From assembly GCA_013204555.1 (NCBI GenBank), contig JABMNO010000041.1, forward strand, positions 30,042-94,041: a stretch of 64,000 bases of DNA, in the 5' to 3' direction. The notes beneath the pieces were generated by a model that worked only from the letters and a program-made list of their open reading frames with translations, was not told the DNA's origin and did no database searches. Position 1 is the stretch's first letter. Each line of letters opens with the position of its first letter. Below, in pieces: positions 8,504 to 15,685 of this stretch. Source of the DNA: Chloroflexota bacterium. GTDB taxonomy: Bacteria > Chloroflexota > Dehalococcoidia > Lucifugimonadales > Lucifugimonadaceae. The position numbers and the translations under genes were made by a program.

Positions 8504-10918
8504 TTACTCCCGTGCCCCGAATATCCTAAAAATCATTGTTGAGTCGAACTCAAAAACTCGTTCGCCCAGCTCATCGAACTTTTCGAAATTGGCCGGACCG
8601 TATTCGCCGCGTTCTCTGGCTCCCAAATAAACGTACTCAATATCGTACCTATCCAGCAGCGCCTTCGCGTTCGTCACGTCATCAGTCTTGTAGAGAGTTT
8701 CGATATCCGCCGCCCTGCCCTCGAATGGCTCCCTGGTGCCACGCCACTGGTGCTCATGACCTTCCCAGCCCAGCACCGTTGCCCGGCCGGTTGCTGATGA
8801 GATTCTTCCAAATTCGGAATACGAACCTCCAACGGCTTCAACCAGCCTGTCATCCACCCCGGTGTTCTCGCTGATCCACTTGATTGCTTCTCGTTCCGGC
8901 TGGCTGCTGGCGTTGATAAAGCTCAATCCATCCAACGTTGGCTCAGCAGAAAAACCGTTGGATTTGCTAAATGCAGCGGCAACCGGATAGTACATAGCCA
9001 CTACGATTAGTACGGCGGCTACTCCAGCAACGGATTTGCTTAGCACACGCGCAGACCATTTCCAGGTCGACTGTCGGCTGGTCCAGTAGTGCGCTCCATA
9101 AGCACCCGCCACCGCCATGAATATCCATATCTGGTAGTAGGCCTTGAACACAGTATTCATACGCGTGTTGAAGAGGTCGCGTACGAAAATCAACTCCACG
9201 CCGTACATCATGTAGACGGAAAGCCCCACCAGGACAATGGCGAATAGCTGACCGTCAGAAGCGCCCCTTCTGGCTCGCCACAGAATTACAAACATGGCTG
9301 CGGTAGACGCGAGCGCTAGCGGGAGAACATCGATGAAGCGCTGTGGGATATCGCGAAATAACGAGTCATCATTGACGATCAAGTAAACAACGGCCCAGAC
9401 GACGAATGGCGCCGTGATCAACGCCGCAATAATCCAACTCGCCGTCGCTGAAAGCCCGTCTGCGTTGGGCGCGCCACCGGTGCCTCGGAAACTTGGACGC
9501 AATGGATCAATGATCCAGGTTGCGACCGCTACAACAGGCCGCCGCGCCGTGGCGACAAACATTGGCGCCACCAGTAACAGTGGCAATGCCCACACCGTAA
9601 AGAAATGCACGTATCTGGTTGAGTGAACCACAGCTCCAATCGGTGCTCCCGGCGAGACCTGACTGCTGAACGATCCCAGATAGAACGGCGAGTACAGCGC
9701 TATAGCTGCAATCCCAACCAGAAGAGATGGTGGAACTGCAGCGATAATCGCCCGCGCCAGATTGCCCTGATTCGATCGCCAGGCCCGAATCGTGACAACT
9801 ATGAATAGCAGTGATCCAAGAGTCGCAATATCCCATGCGTTGATGAAGCCAAGCGCCCCAATGACGATGGCTAGCAACAACACTCGCAGCTTGTTTCCCG
9901 CCATCCAACCCAGGGTGAATTGGTCGCGTGAAAGCAGCATTTGAAACAAGAATGCGAGAGCGAGTAGCACGAATGGAATCGACATCAAGTGCGGATGCAA
10001 ATCGCCAAGCAACAGGCTGAAGAACGGGAACTCCTGGATAGTGAAGTCGAGCTGATCACCGGAATCACCGTAAGAATTGATGACGCGAGACGCGTGCCAC
10101 CACCACCAGAAATCTGTAGGCCGCCAATTGTTGCCATTCTGGGCTGGTTCCACCCGGTCGATATCTACCCAGTCGTAGACCTTTTCAGTGCCAACTCCGG
10201 TTAGCGAGCCAATTTCCCAGACGCCAATTGAGTTGGCGGCAACCAGTAGCAGCACGGATGCCAGGACACCAACGCCAATCGCCCTCGCCTGCCGTGCGCG
10301 GTCAGACCGGACCATGTTGTAGGTAAGGCTGAACACCGCGCCTGCAGAGAGTGCTGCAATCAACGCTATCGACAGATTAAATGAAATGAACGTTGGGACG
10401 CTGGCCATCTGAGTGAGTCCGCCCAGCATCCAGTAGCCAAAGTAGTAGTAGGCAACAGATGATCCTGCCAGCCAAGGGTCTTGCGGCGGCGCATTAGTGG
10501 CGTTGGTGCTTGCATTGAGAAACAGGAAGTCCATTGGCTTCTCTGTCCCACTAATGCTTGGGTCGTATGAGCGATATGCGACCCATGCGAAGAAGAAGAT
10601 AAGAAACAGGATCTCCACAGCGGCTATCGCTCGCCACTCGCCCTTCACGTATCTGAGAACGATTGACCACCGACCAGCCATGTATCGCCAGCCGAATATC
10701 GCTGCGACGGCTGTTACTACCCAATATGTGGTGGCTGTACTCTCGATGATTGGCGCATAGCTGGTCAGCCAGACAACGAATGAGAACAGGACTAACCCCA
10801 GCGGCTTCGCGAGCCCCCAGCCGCGGTCCTTAAGCGACGGAAAGGCAGCGTAGGCGATAGGAAACGCGGCCAGTCCAATCACTTCGGAGACGATCAGCCA
10901 ACGGATGGTTTCGCTCAT
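8504..10918 (-). CDS. DUF2298 ('YYY') polytopic membrane protein
   Basis: 804 residues from the ATG at 10918 (a TTG one codon upstream is also possible). It shows the family's naming motif in the phrase SVAYYYFGYWMLGGLTQ near residue 157, numerous hydrophobic helices, and the luminal segments DFWWWWHASRVI and GDLHPHLMSIPF that are typical of the group. The C-terminus ends in a small alpha/beta part (ERVFEFDSTMIFRIFG). DUF2298 members are GT-C-like membrane proteins without a proven reaction. It starts 29 bases after ftsY and is followed by Agl23 on the same strand, so it bridges the rnc-ftsY block to the envelope cassette. Confidence 0.88.
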   Translation of the reverse strand: MSETIRWLIVSEVIGLAAFPIAYAAFPSLKDRGWGLAKPLGLVLFSFVVWLTSYAPIIESTATTYWVVTAVAAIFGWRYMAGRWSIVLRYVKGEWRAIAAVEILFLIFFFAWVAYRSYDPSISGTEKPMDFLFLNASTNATNAPPQDPWLAGSSVAYYYFGYWMLGGLTQMASVPTFISFNLSIALIAALSAGAVFSLTYNMVRSDRARQARAIGVGVLASVLLLVAANSIGVWEIGSLTGVGTEKVYDWVDIDRVEPAQNGNNWRPTDFWWWWHASRVINSYGDSGDQLDFTIQEFPFFSLLLGDLHPHLMSIPFVLLALAFLFQMLLSRDQFTLGWMAGNKLRVLLLAIVIGALGFINAWDIATLGSLLFIVVTIRAWRSNQGNLARAIIAAVPPSLLVGIAAIALYSPFYLGSFSSQVSPGAPIGAVVHSTRYVHFFTVWALPLLLVAPMFVATARRPVVAVATWIIDPLRPSFRGTGGAPNADGLSATASWIIAALITAPFVVWAVVYLIVNDDSLFRDIPQRFIDVLPLALASTAAMFVILWRARRGASDGQLFAIVLVGLSVYMMYGVELIFVRDLFNTRMNTVFKAYYQIWIFMAVAGAYGAHYWTSRQSTWKWSARVLSKSVAGVAAVLIVVAMYYPVAAAFSKSNGFSAEPTLDGLSFINASSQPEREAIKWISENTGVDDRLVEAVGGSYSEFGRISSATGRATVLGWEGHEHQWRGTREPFEGRAADIETLYKTDDVTNAKALLDRYDIEYVYLGARERGEYGPANFEKFDELGERVFEFDSTMIFRIFGARE

Positions 10919-10947
10919 CAACTTAGCTGTTCACCAGCCAACGCCAC

Positions 10948-11886
10948 CTATGACGCAGGCGCAGCGTCTGGAACAAGTGTCCGGGCGAACGCCTCAGGGT
11001 CAAAAGTTGAGATGTCGTCAAGTGATTCGCCCGTTCCGATGTACCAGACTGGCAGTTTCAGGTCCCCCGCAATCGCAAGAACAATGCCGCCCTTAGCAGT
11101 GCTATCGAGTTTCGTCAAAACAACTCCGTCGCAACGTACCGCCGACCCAAATGATTTGGCCTGTACCAGGCCGTTCTGTCCTGTCGTGGCATCCAGAATA
11201 AGAATCCCTCGTTGCTCGTAGTCCCCGCCCTCGCGCTCAACGATCCGGCCGACCTTCTCAAGCTCTGCCATCAGGTTGTGCGATGTTTGAAGCCGACCGG
11301 CGGTATCGATAAATAGTACGTCGACATTGCGTGAATGAGCCGCCTTGATCGCATCGAAAGCAACGGCGCCAGGATCCCCTCCGGCTTGATGCGCGATCAC
11401 GTCGATCTCCAGTCGTTTCCCCCATGTCTGAAGCTGTTCAATGGCGCCAGCGCGGAATGTGTCCGCTGCGGCCAGAAGGACTGACTTGCCCTCAGACTTC
11501 GCCGCGTGGGCTAGTTTAGCGATGCTGGTTGTCTTTCCGGCGCCATTCACACCCGTCACCAGATAGATAACTTTGGCATCACTCTCGACATCAGTCGAAG
11601 CGTCTGCTGAGTTCAGGGTCTCAATAATCTCCTCACGGAGAATCCCCCGTACCGCCTCAGGCTCGGACGTACCATCAGCTTTCACGCGTCTCCGTACTCG
11701 GTCGACGAGGTTCATGGTCGATTCCATACCAACGTCGCTGATGATGAGAGCCTCTTCGAGCTCATCCCAGAAATCATCATCGAGCGAGTCGCGGCCAAAT
11801 ATGCCGCTGAGAAGCCGGGAAAATGACGCGCCAGATTTTGCCGCTGTCTCAGCGGTCCGGTCACCCCGTTTTAGAAACTTGAACAG
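10948..11886 (-). CDS. ftsY: FtsY, SRP receptor GTPase, with probable CTG start
   Basis: The GTPase domain is clear: GVNGAGKTTSIAKLA (P-loop), DTFRAGAIEQL, DTAGRLQTS, TKLDSTAKGG and the C-terminal FDPEAFARTLV. It receives SRP-ribosome complexes at the membrane. The longest ATG frame starts at 11727, but the conserved N domain continues upstream in the same frame through the segment FWDELEEALIISDVG, back to FKFLKRGD. The only plausible start there is a CTG at 11886-11884 preceded by AGGGAG at a normal distance; an in-frame TGA lies 6 codons further up, and no ATG, GTG or TTG lies between. The full protein would be 312 residues. It follows rnc on the same strand, a gene order common in bacteria. 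Confidence 0.93.
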   Translation of the reverse strand: MFKFLKRGDRTAETAAKSGASFSRLLSGIFGRDSLDDDFWDELEEALIISDVGMESTMNLVDRVRRRVKADGTSEPEAVRGILREEIIETLNSADASTDVESDAKVIYLVTGVNGAGKTTSIAKLAHAAKSEGKSVLLAAADTFRAGAIEQLQTWGKRLEIDVIAHQAGGDPGAVAFDAIKAAHSRNVDVLFIDTAGRLQTSHNLMAELEKVGRIVEREGGDYEQRGILILDATTGQNGLVQAKSFGSAVRCDGVVLTKLDSTAKGGIVLAIAGDLKLPVWYIGTGESLDDISTFDPEAFARTLVPDAAPAS

Positions 11887-11944
11887 TTGATTACTCCCTA
11901 TTCAGATCTGCATTGCACCAACGCAACCAATTAAATTCCCTGTA

Positions 11945-11966
11945 GCGGCAATTCATGAATTGCCGC
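11945..11966. repeat. Perfect 22-base palindrome spanning the rnc stop codon
   Basis: GCGGCAATTCA followed by TGAATTGCCGC is a perfect palindrome. It is preceded by TGTA, giving the GTAGCGGCA form that matches the GTAGGGGCA palindromes at 29.7, 61.5, 63.0 and 63.96 kb. On the minus strand it encodes the last residues of RNase III and supplies its TGA stop (11955-11953). It also lies just upstream of the ftsY ribosome-binding site, so it could act as a processing or attenuation hairpin between the two genes. Confidence 0.75.
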
Positions 11967-12669
11967 CGCTGAGCGCGTCCAACGCCATGCCCGCTGCCTG
12001 CCGCTCTGCATCGACTTTACGATGACCCTCTCCAACCGCCACGGCCTTACCCCCTATTAGAACTTCCATCCGCCATAGCTTGCTCTGTTCGGGGCCGGTT
12101 TGCTCAATCACTTCATACTCTGGCAGAGCCTTTCCTCTTGCCTGAAGATACTCTTGAAGTAGCGATTTTGGATCTTTGCCTGCGCCGGGCTCCATCGCCG
12201 CCGATATCTCATCGGAAAGCACCCGCAACACGAACTCCTTCGCTGTGGGTTCGCCAGCGTCAAGCGCCACTGCTCCCACAAGAGCTTCAAACGCACCTGC
12301 CAGGTTGGACGTCCGGTCACTTCCTCCTGCACGTCGCTCGCCATTACCAAGGATTAGATGATCGCCAATCCCAAGTCTCCTGGCCGCCACCGCAAGAGTC
12401 TCACCGCGGACGGCATGCGACCTCCGAACGGTGAGTTCACCCTCACGTGTATCTGGCATCTTCTCAAACAGATACTCCGCCACGAAGAAGCCGACCAGCG
12501 CGTCTCCAAGGAACTCAAGGCGCTCGTTTGAGTCGAGCGGGCTACTGCCGTTCTCGTTTGGGTAGGAGGCGTGGGTCAGTGCCAGACGCAGAAGATCGAG
12601 ATCACTAAAGCTGACCCCGATCTTCCGAGCGAACTTACTCAGGCCCTGTATTTGGGCTTCCTCGTTCAA
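11953..12669 (-). CDS. rnc: Ribonuclease III
   Basis: 238 residues with the signature NERLEFLGDALVGFF near residues 48-62 (metal-binding Glu/Asp), the second acidic cluster NLAGAFEALVGAVALD, and a C-terminal double-stranded RNA-binding domain from PKSLLQEYLQARG to the end. It cleaves structured rRNA precursors and other dsRNA. The start is TTG at 12669. The gene lies 35 bases after the DsbA-like gene and 66 bases before ftsY on the same strand. Its last codons and stop lie inside a perfect palindrome that looks like an inserted repetitive element. Confidence 0.96.
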   Translation of the reverse strand: MNEEAQIQGLSKFARKIGVSFSDLDLLRLALTHASYPNENGSSPLDSNERLEFLGDALVGFFVAEYLFEKMPDTREGELTVRRSHAVRGETLAVAARRLGIGDHLILGNGERRAGGSDRTSNLAGAFEALVGAVALDAGEPTAKEFVLRVLSDEISAAMEPGAGKDPKSLLQEYLQARGKALPEYEVIEQTGPEQSKLWRMEVLIGGKAVAVGEGHRKVDAERQAAGMALDALSGGNS

Positions 12670-12704
12670 AATCGCCAGACCCTCACCAGACGCTTAAATG
12701 AGGG

Positions 12705-13328
12705 CTAATCGAAGACACCTCTCGGCCACGGCGGCTGAGGTCGCTTGAGCTCTCCAAATTGTATATTGGCAGCAGCGAGGCTTGAGATCGCATTCCACGC
12801 TTCCAATGCCTGATCGTCAGGGGGGACGTACATCTTAAGGAAAGCAGGCTTGGCGCCCTCAAACACGTAGCTTGGCGTTCCGAATATCTCCTGCTCCGCC
12901 GCCTGTTCATGCTCACGAGCAACAGTTGCGATGGCCTCTGGATCATTGATCTTCGCCTCAAAGTCATCGCGATCAATGCCTACCGATTCGGCAACATCCA
13001 GAACGACACTCATGATACGGATATCCGCCTTGTCTTCGTGACGCGCTTTGAGGAGCGCCAACGTGAACTTCCAACTGATATCTGAGCCGTACGCTCTCGA
13101 TCCGACACCGGCGCGCAGCGCGAGAAGGCCCCTCGGCTCATACTCTGGCCCTTGCTCCCACGCCTTCCACTCTGGTCCCTCTTTAGAGTTCTGCTGTTCC
13201 AGGGAGAACGACCGCCACTCGACGTTTAATTCAGGGAGTTCAGCCTTAACTTTGTCCAGCCACACGGCTGTCTGGTTGACCCACGGTCAGGTGAAATCCA
13301 TCCAGATTTCGGCTTTGGTCTGGCTCAA
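12705..13328 (-). CDS. DsbA/FrnE-like thioredoxin-fold protein with in-frame TGA: candidate selenoprotein
   Basis: Read from a TTG at 13328 (GGAGA seven bases upstream), the frame gives MSQTKAEIWMDFT, then TGA at 13289-13287, then PWVNQTAVWLDKVKAE and a full DsbA/FrnE-like body to 12705: 207 residues if TGA is read as selenocysteine (position 14). In the FrnE/2-hydroxychromene-carboxylate isomerase-like DsbA family this site is the first Cys of the CPWC motif, right after the first beta strand. The second Cys is Val17 here. The cis-proline loop is intact (EIFGTPSYVFEG). A GC-rich hairpin 21 nt after the TGA fits the bacterial SECIS pattern. Without readthrough, the only start is an internal GTG at 13265 that would remove the whole redox site. 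It heads the rnc-ftsY run. The sel genes are not in the window, so readthrough is inferred. Confidence 0.8.
13257..13289 (-). promoter_or_regulatory. Candidate bacterial SECIS element after the TGA codon
   Basis: On the minus strand the TGA (13289-13287) is followed by 21 bases and then a hairpin CAGCC-GTGT-GGCTG (13270-13257). The upper stem has five Watson-Crick pairs, the apical loop begins with G, and the UGA-to-loop distance of 21 nt lies within the 16-37 nt window used for bacterial SECIS prediction. A further GTC/GAC pairing (13280-13278 with 13256-13254) could extend the stem across a one-sided bulge. The element lies in coding sequence, as expected for bacteria. Confidence 0.65.
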
Positions 13329-13466
13329 TGCGTTTCTCCGTTCTGGTCTCAGCCCTGGCGGACTCGTTTTCATGGGTCTCTGGGAAAATCGATATTCCGT
13401 GCCCCCGAAGTCTACTAGTTACTGAGTTTCGCCATTGGAGCGGGCTGTATCACCCGGCTCCACCGC

Positions 13467-13472
13467 TACAAT
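13467..13472 (+). promoter_or_regulatory. Possible -10 box of a leaderless promoter
   Basis: TACAAT lies 7 bases before the ATG of the CCA-adding enzyme gene, where no Shine-Dalgarno sequence is present. Transcription from this box would start at or next to the ATG, giving a leaderless message. No good -35 is seen. Confidence 0.35.
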
Positions 13473-13479
13473 CGACTCA

Positions 13480-14739
13480 ATGTCAAACGTCGGAACGTTC
13501 CTGGATAAGTCTTTATTACCAAACGCACTCCATATTCTTGGAGAAGCTGGCTCTCTCGCCGCGGGGAAGAATTCTTCCGGCGCGACGACCGCTTATCTGG
13601 TGGGAGGCCCCGTCAGAGATCTGCTCCTTGGCGTCCAGTCACGGGATTTCGATATCGCGGTAGACGCCGACGGCCCAACGTTCGCAGCAGAGTTAGCGGG
13701 AAAGATTCGTGGCGAGGTAACGTTCCGGTCGGAGTTCGGCACCGCCAAGATTGCAGCGGCCGGGCTTGTTATTGATATAACCATGATCCGCAGCGAAACG
13801 TACGCAGAACCGGGTGCTTTGCCGCTGGTGCAGCCGGGAACACTGGAAGATGATCTGGCACGGCGGGATTTCACCATCAACGCGATGGCGGTCGATCTGA
13901 CTCCCGGCCGCTGGGGTGAGTTGACGGATCAACATGGCGGGCAACGAGACATAGTGCTGAAGACCATCAAATCTCTGCACCCGGGCAGCTTTTCGGATGA
14001 TCCAACCCGGATGCTACGCGCCATCCGTTATGAGTCTCGGTTTGGCTTCAAGATGGACCCAAAAACCCTGACGTCTATGACTGAGTCTGCGGGATCTCTC
14101 GCGAAAGTGTCGCCGTTCAGGCGACTGGCTGAACTTCGCCTGATATTTGGCGAGGAGACAACGGTCGATATCCTTGAGCACGCTGAGGAACGCGACCTCC
14201 TTGCAGGTATCCATCCCGCGCTCAGAATCAGCCGACAGGCCCTCAATAAGTTTGATAGCGCACCAGATTCACTGTCGAATGAGGAACGTCAAACCTACTA
14301 TATGGCGCTAATCGGCTCCGCCCTGACACAGGGAGAGGCCGAGTCGCTGAGCCGCGACCTAGAGTTGAGTTCTGATTGGTCGGGAGCGCTGCTCTCAGGC
14401 CCGAAGTTCAAGGGCGTTGCCGGAATCCTCGACCGATCCGACCTGAAACCGAGCGAAGTGGTCGAACTACTGGCGCCATTCCCGGTGGTCGCCCTAGAGG
14501 CTCAACTGCAACTCGCGCCGCCATTGCTACGCAGGGACCGGCTGTCCGCATATTTGACCGATTACCAGCACTCAAAACCAGAACTAAATGGAGATGATCT
14601 GCTGGCGTTGGGAGTGCCGCAAGGCCCACTGGTCGGCAAATTGATTGCTGAGTTGAAGGTTGGCCGCCTGGATAAGACGATCTTGTCCAGATTTGAGGAA
14701 GAAGCGCACGTAAAGCGCCGCCTTCCAATGCTCACTTAG
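13480..14739 (+). CDS. CCA tRNA nucleotidyltransferase / poly(A) polymerase family protein
   Basis: 419 residues from the ATG giving MSNVGTFLDKSLL. The nucleotidyltransferase head carries YLVGGPVRDLLLG followed by the metal-binding DFDIAVD, then the second motif RRDFTINAMAVDL and the neck motif LRAIRYESRFGF. The C-terminal helical body is of normal length. It either completes or repairs the 3' CCA of tRNAs or adds A residues; the two classes are hard to separate by eye. An upstream frame start at 13435 exists but has no family similarity. It is transcribed divergently from the DsbA-like gene and converges on the OGG-type glycosylase gene. Confidence 0.92.
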   Translation: MSNVGTFLDKSLLPNALHILGEAGSLAAGKNSSGATTAYLVGGPVRDLLLGVQSRDFDIAVDADGPTFAAELAGKIRGEVTFRSEFGTAKIAAAGLVIDITMIRSETYAEPGALPLVQPGTLEDDLARRDFTINAMAVDLTPGRWGELTDQHGGQRDIVLKTIKSLHPGSFSDDPTRMLRAIRYESRFGFKMDPKTLTSMTESAGSLAKVSPFRRLAELRLIFGEETTVDILEHAEERDLLAGIHPALRISRQALNKFDSAPDSLSNEERQTYYMALIGSALTQGEAESLSRDLELSSDWSGALLSGPKFKGVAGILDRSDLKPSEVVELLAPFPVVALEAQLQLAPPLLRRDRLSAYLTDYQHSKPELNGDDLLALGVPQGPLVGKLIAELKVGRLDKTILSRFEEEAHVKRRLPMLT

Positions 14740-14779
14740 GGCCATTCGTCGTGCGGGATTGAAGCCCCCCAATACAGGG

Positions 14780-15685
14780 TTAATCCGCTCGCTTGGCGGC
14801 TGGACTAATCCCTCGGCCTTCCATCCTCTGTCGATGGAACAGGTACTGATTTACGTAAGCAGCGTCCGTGCCAAAGCGCTCTCTTGCCCAGTCCGCTGCG
14901 GCGGATTTGTTCTTGTTCTCCGGCATGCCGTACCACTGCACCAGAGCGCGTTCAATCCACCTGTCCACAGGAAACGCCTCGCCCTTATCCAGCGAAAACG
15001 CAAGCACACAGTCGGCAATCTTCTCGCCGATGCCTTTGATGGCCGTGAGCGCAAACCGCGCCTCTTCGTAGCCAACATTTCGCAAGTCATATAACGGCAA
15101 CCGGCCATCCGCAACGCGTCCGGCAGCGTCCACTATATAGGGAGCGCGAAATCCTAGTCTCAACTCTCTCAAACGGTCATCGCCTGCGTCTCTAACCACA
15201 TCAGGAGAAGGGAACTGGAAGTCGCGTTCTCCATCGCCAATGCGGTCGCCCAGTTCGCGGGCAATGGAGCCTACGTTCAACTTTATTCGCGGAACATTTG
15301 ACGTGGCTGATGTTATGAACGCGACAAGGTTCTCCCACGGGTCCTGCCGTAGCACACGAAGGCCATCCCAATCCACAAGTGCTGGACCGATCACCTCGTC
15401 AGATTCATATCGCGCCCTGAATCCTTCAAAGTCCGAGTTGTGGCCGAGATAGTTGGTGAAAATCGCGACCGGATCACTGGGCGGCGACCCTCCTATGATC
15501 TCGAACTCAATCCCTGAGCCGCCGCTGGAAATCAGATAGACGTTGCCACCAATGACGCCTCTATATCCTGTCTCAGGTGTTCCATACCACCGAAACGCCT
15601 GCCCACCGTCGAGCGTCGACTCAAGATCAATGCCTTTGCTCTCAGGGACAGCGAACGTGTTTGTCTCAACTACCAGTTGAGCCAC
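14780..15685 (-). CDS. OGG1-type 8-oxoguanine DNA glycosylase/AP lyase
   Basis: 301 residues with an N-terminal OGG_N-like beta domain (1-~115, GGQAFRWYGTPE) and a helix-hairpin-helix GPD domain. The HhH motif is IKGIGEKIADCVLAFSLDK (216-234), with the presumed Schiff-base Lys222 and the assisting Asp241 (FPVDRW). The enzyme removes 8-oxoguanine opposite C and cuts the strand by beta-elimination. Its start overlaps the end of the helicase gene by 16 bases, so it is the last gene of a leftward repair-linked group (PHP, DinG-like, OGG). Confidence 0.9.
   Translation of the reverse strand: MAQLVVETNTFAVPESKGIDLESTLDGGQAFRWYGTPETGYRGVIGGNVYLISSGGSGIEFEIIGGSPPSDPVAIFTNYLGHNSDFEGFRARYESDEVIGPALVDWDGLRVLRQDPWENLVAFITSATSNVPRIKLNVGSIARELGDRIGDGERDFQFPSPDVVRDAGDDRLRELRLGFRAPYIVDAAGRVADGRLPLYDLRNVGYEEARFALTAIKGIGEKIADCVLAFSLDKGEAFPVDRWIERALVQWYGMPENKNKSAAADWARERFGTDAAYVNQYLFHRQRMEGRGISPAAKRAD

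Noticed and set aside
12705..13289. Reading the DsbA-like gene as a pseudogene or as starting at GTG 13265
   Set aside because: The frame is intact on both sides of the single TGA, the upstream part has its own start and ribosome-binding site, the TGA replaces the active-site Cys exactly, and a SECIS-like hairpin follows. A sequencing error remains possible but is the less economical reading.
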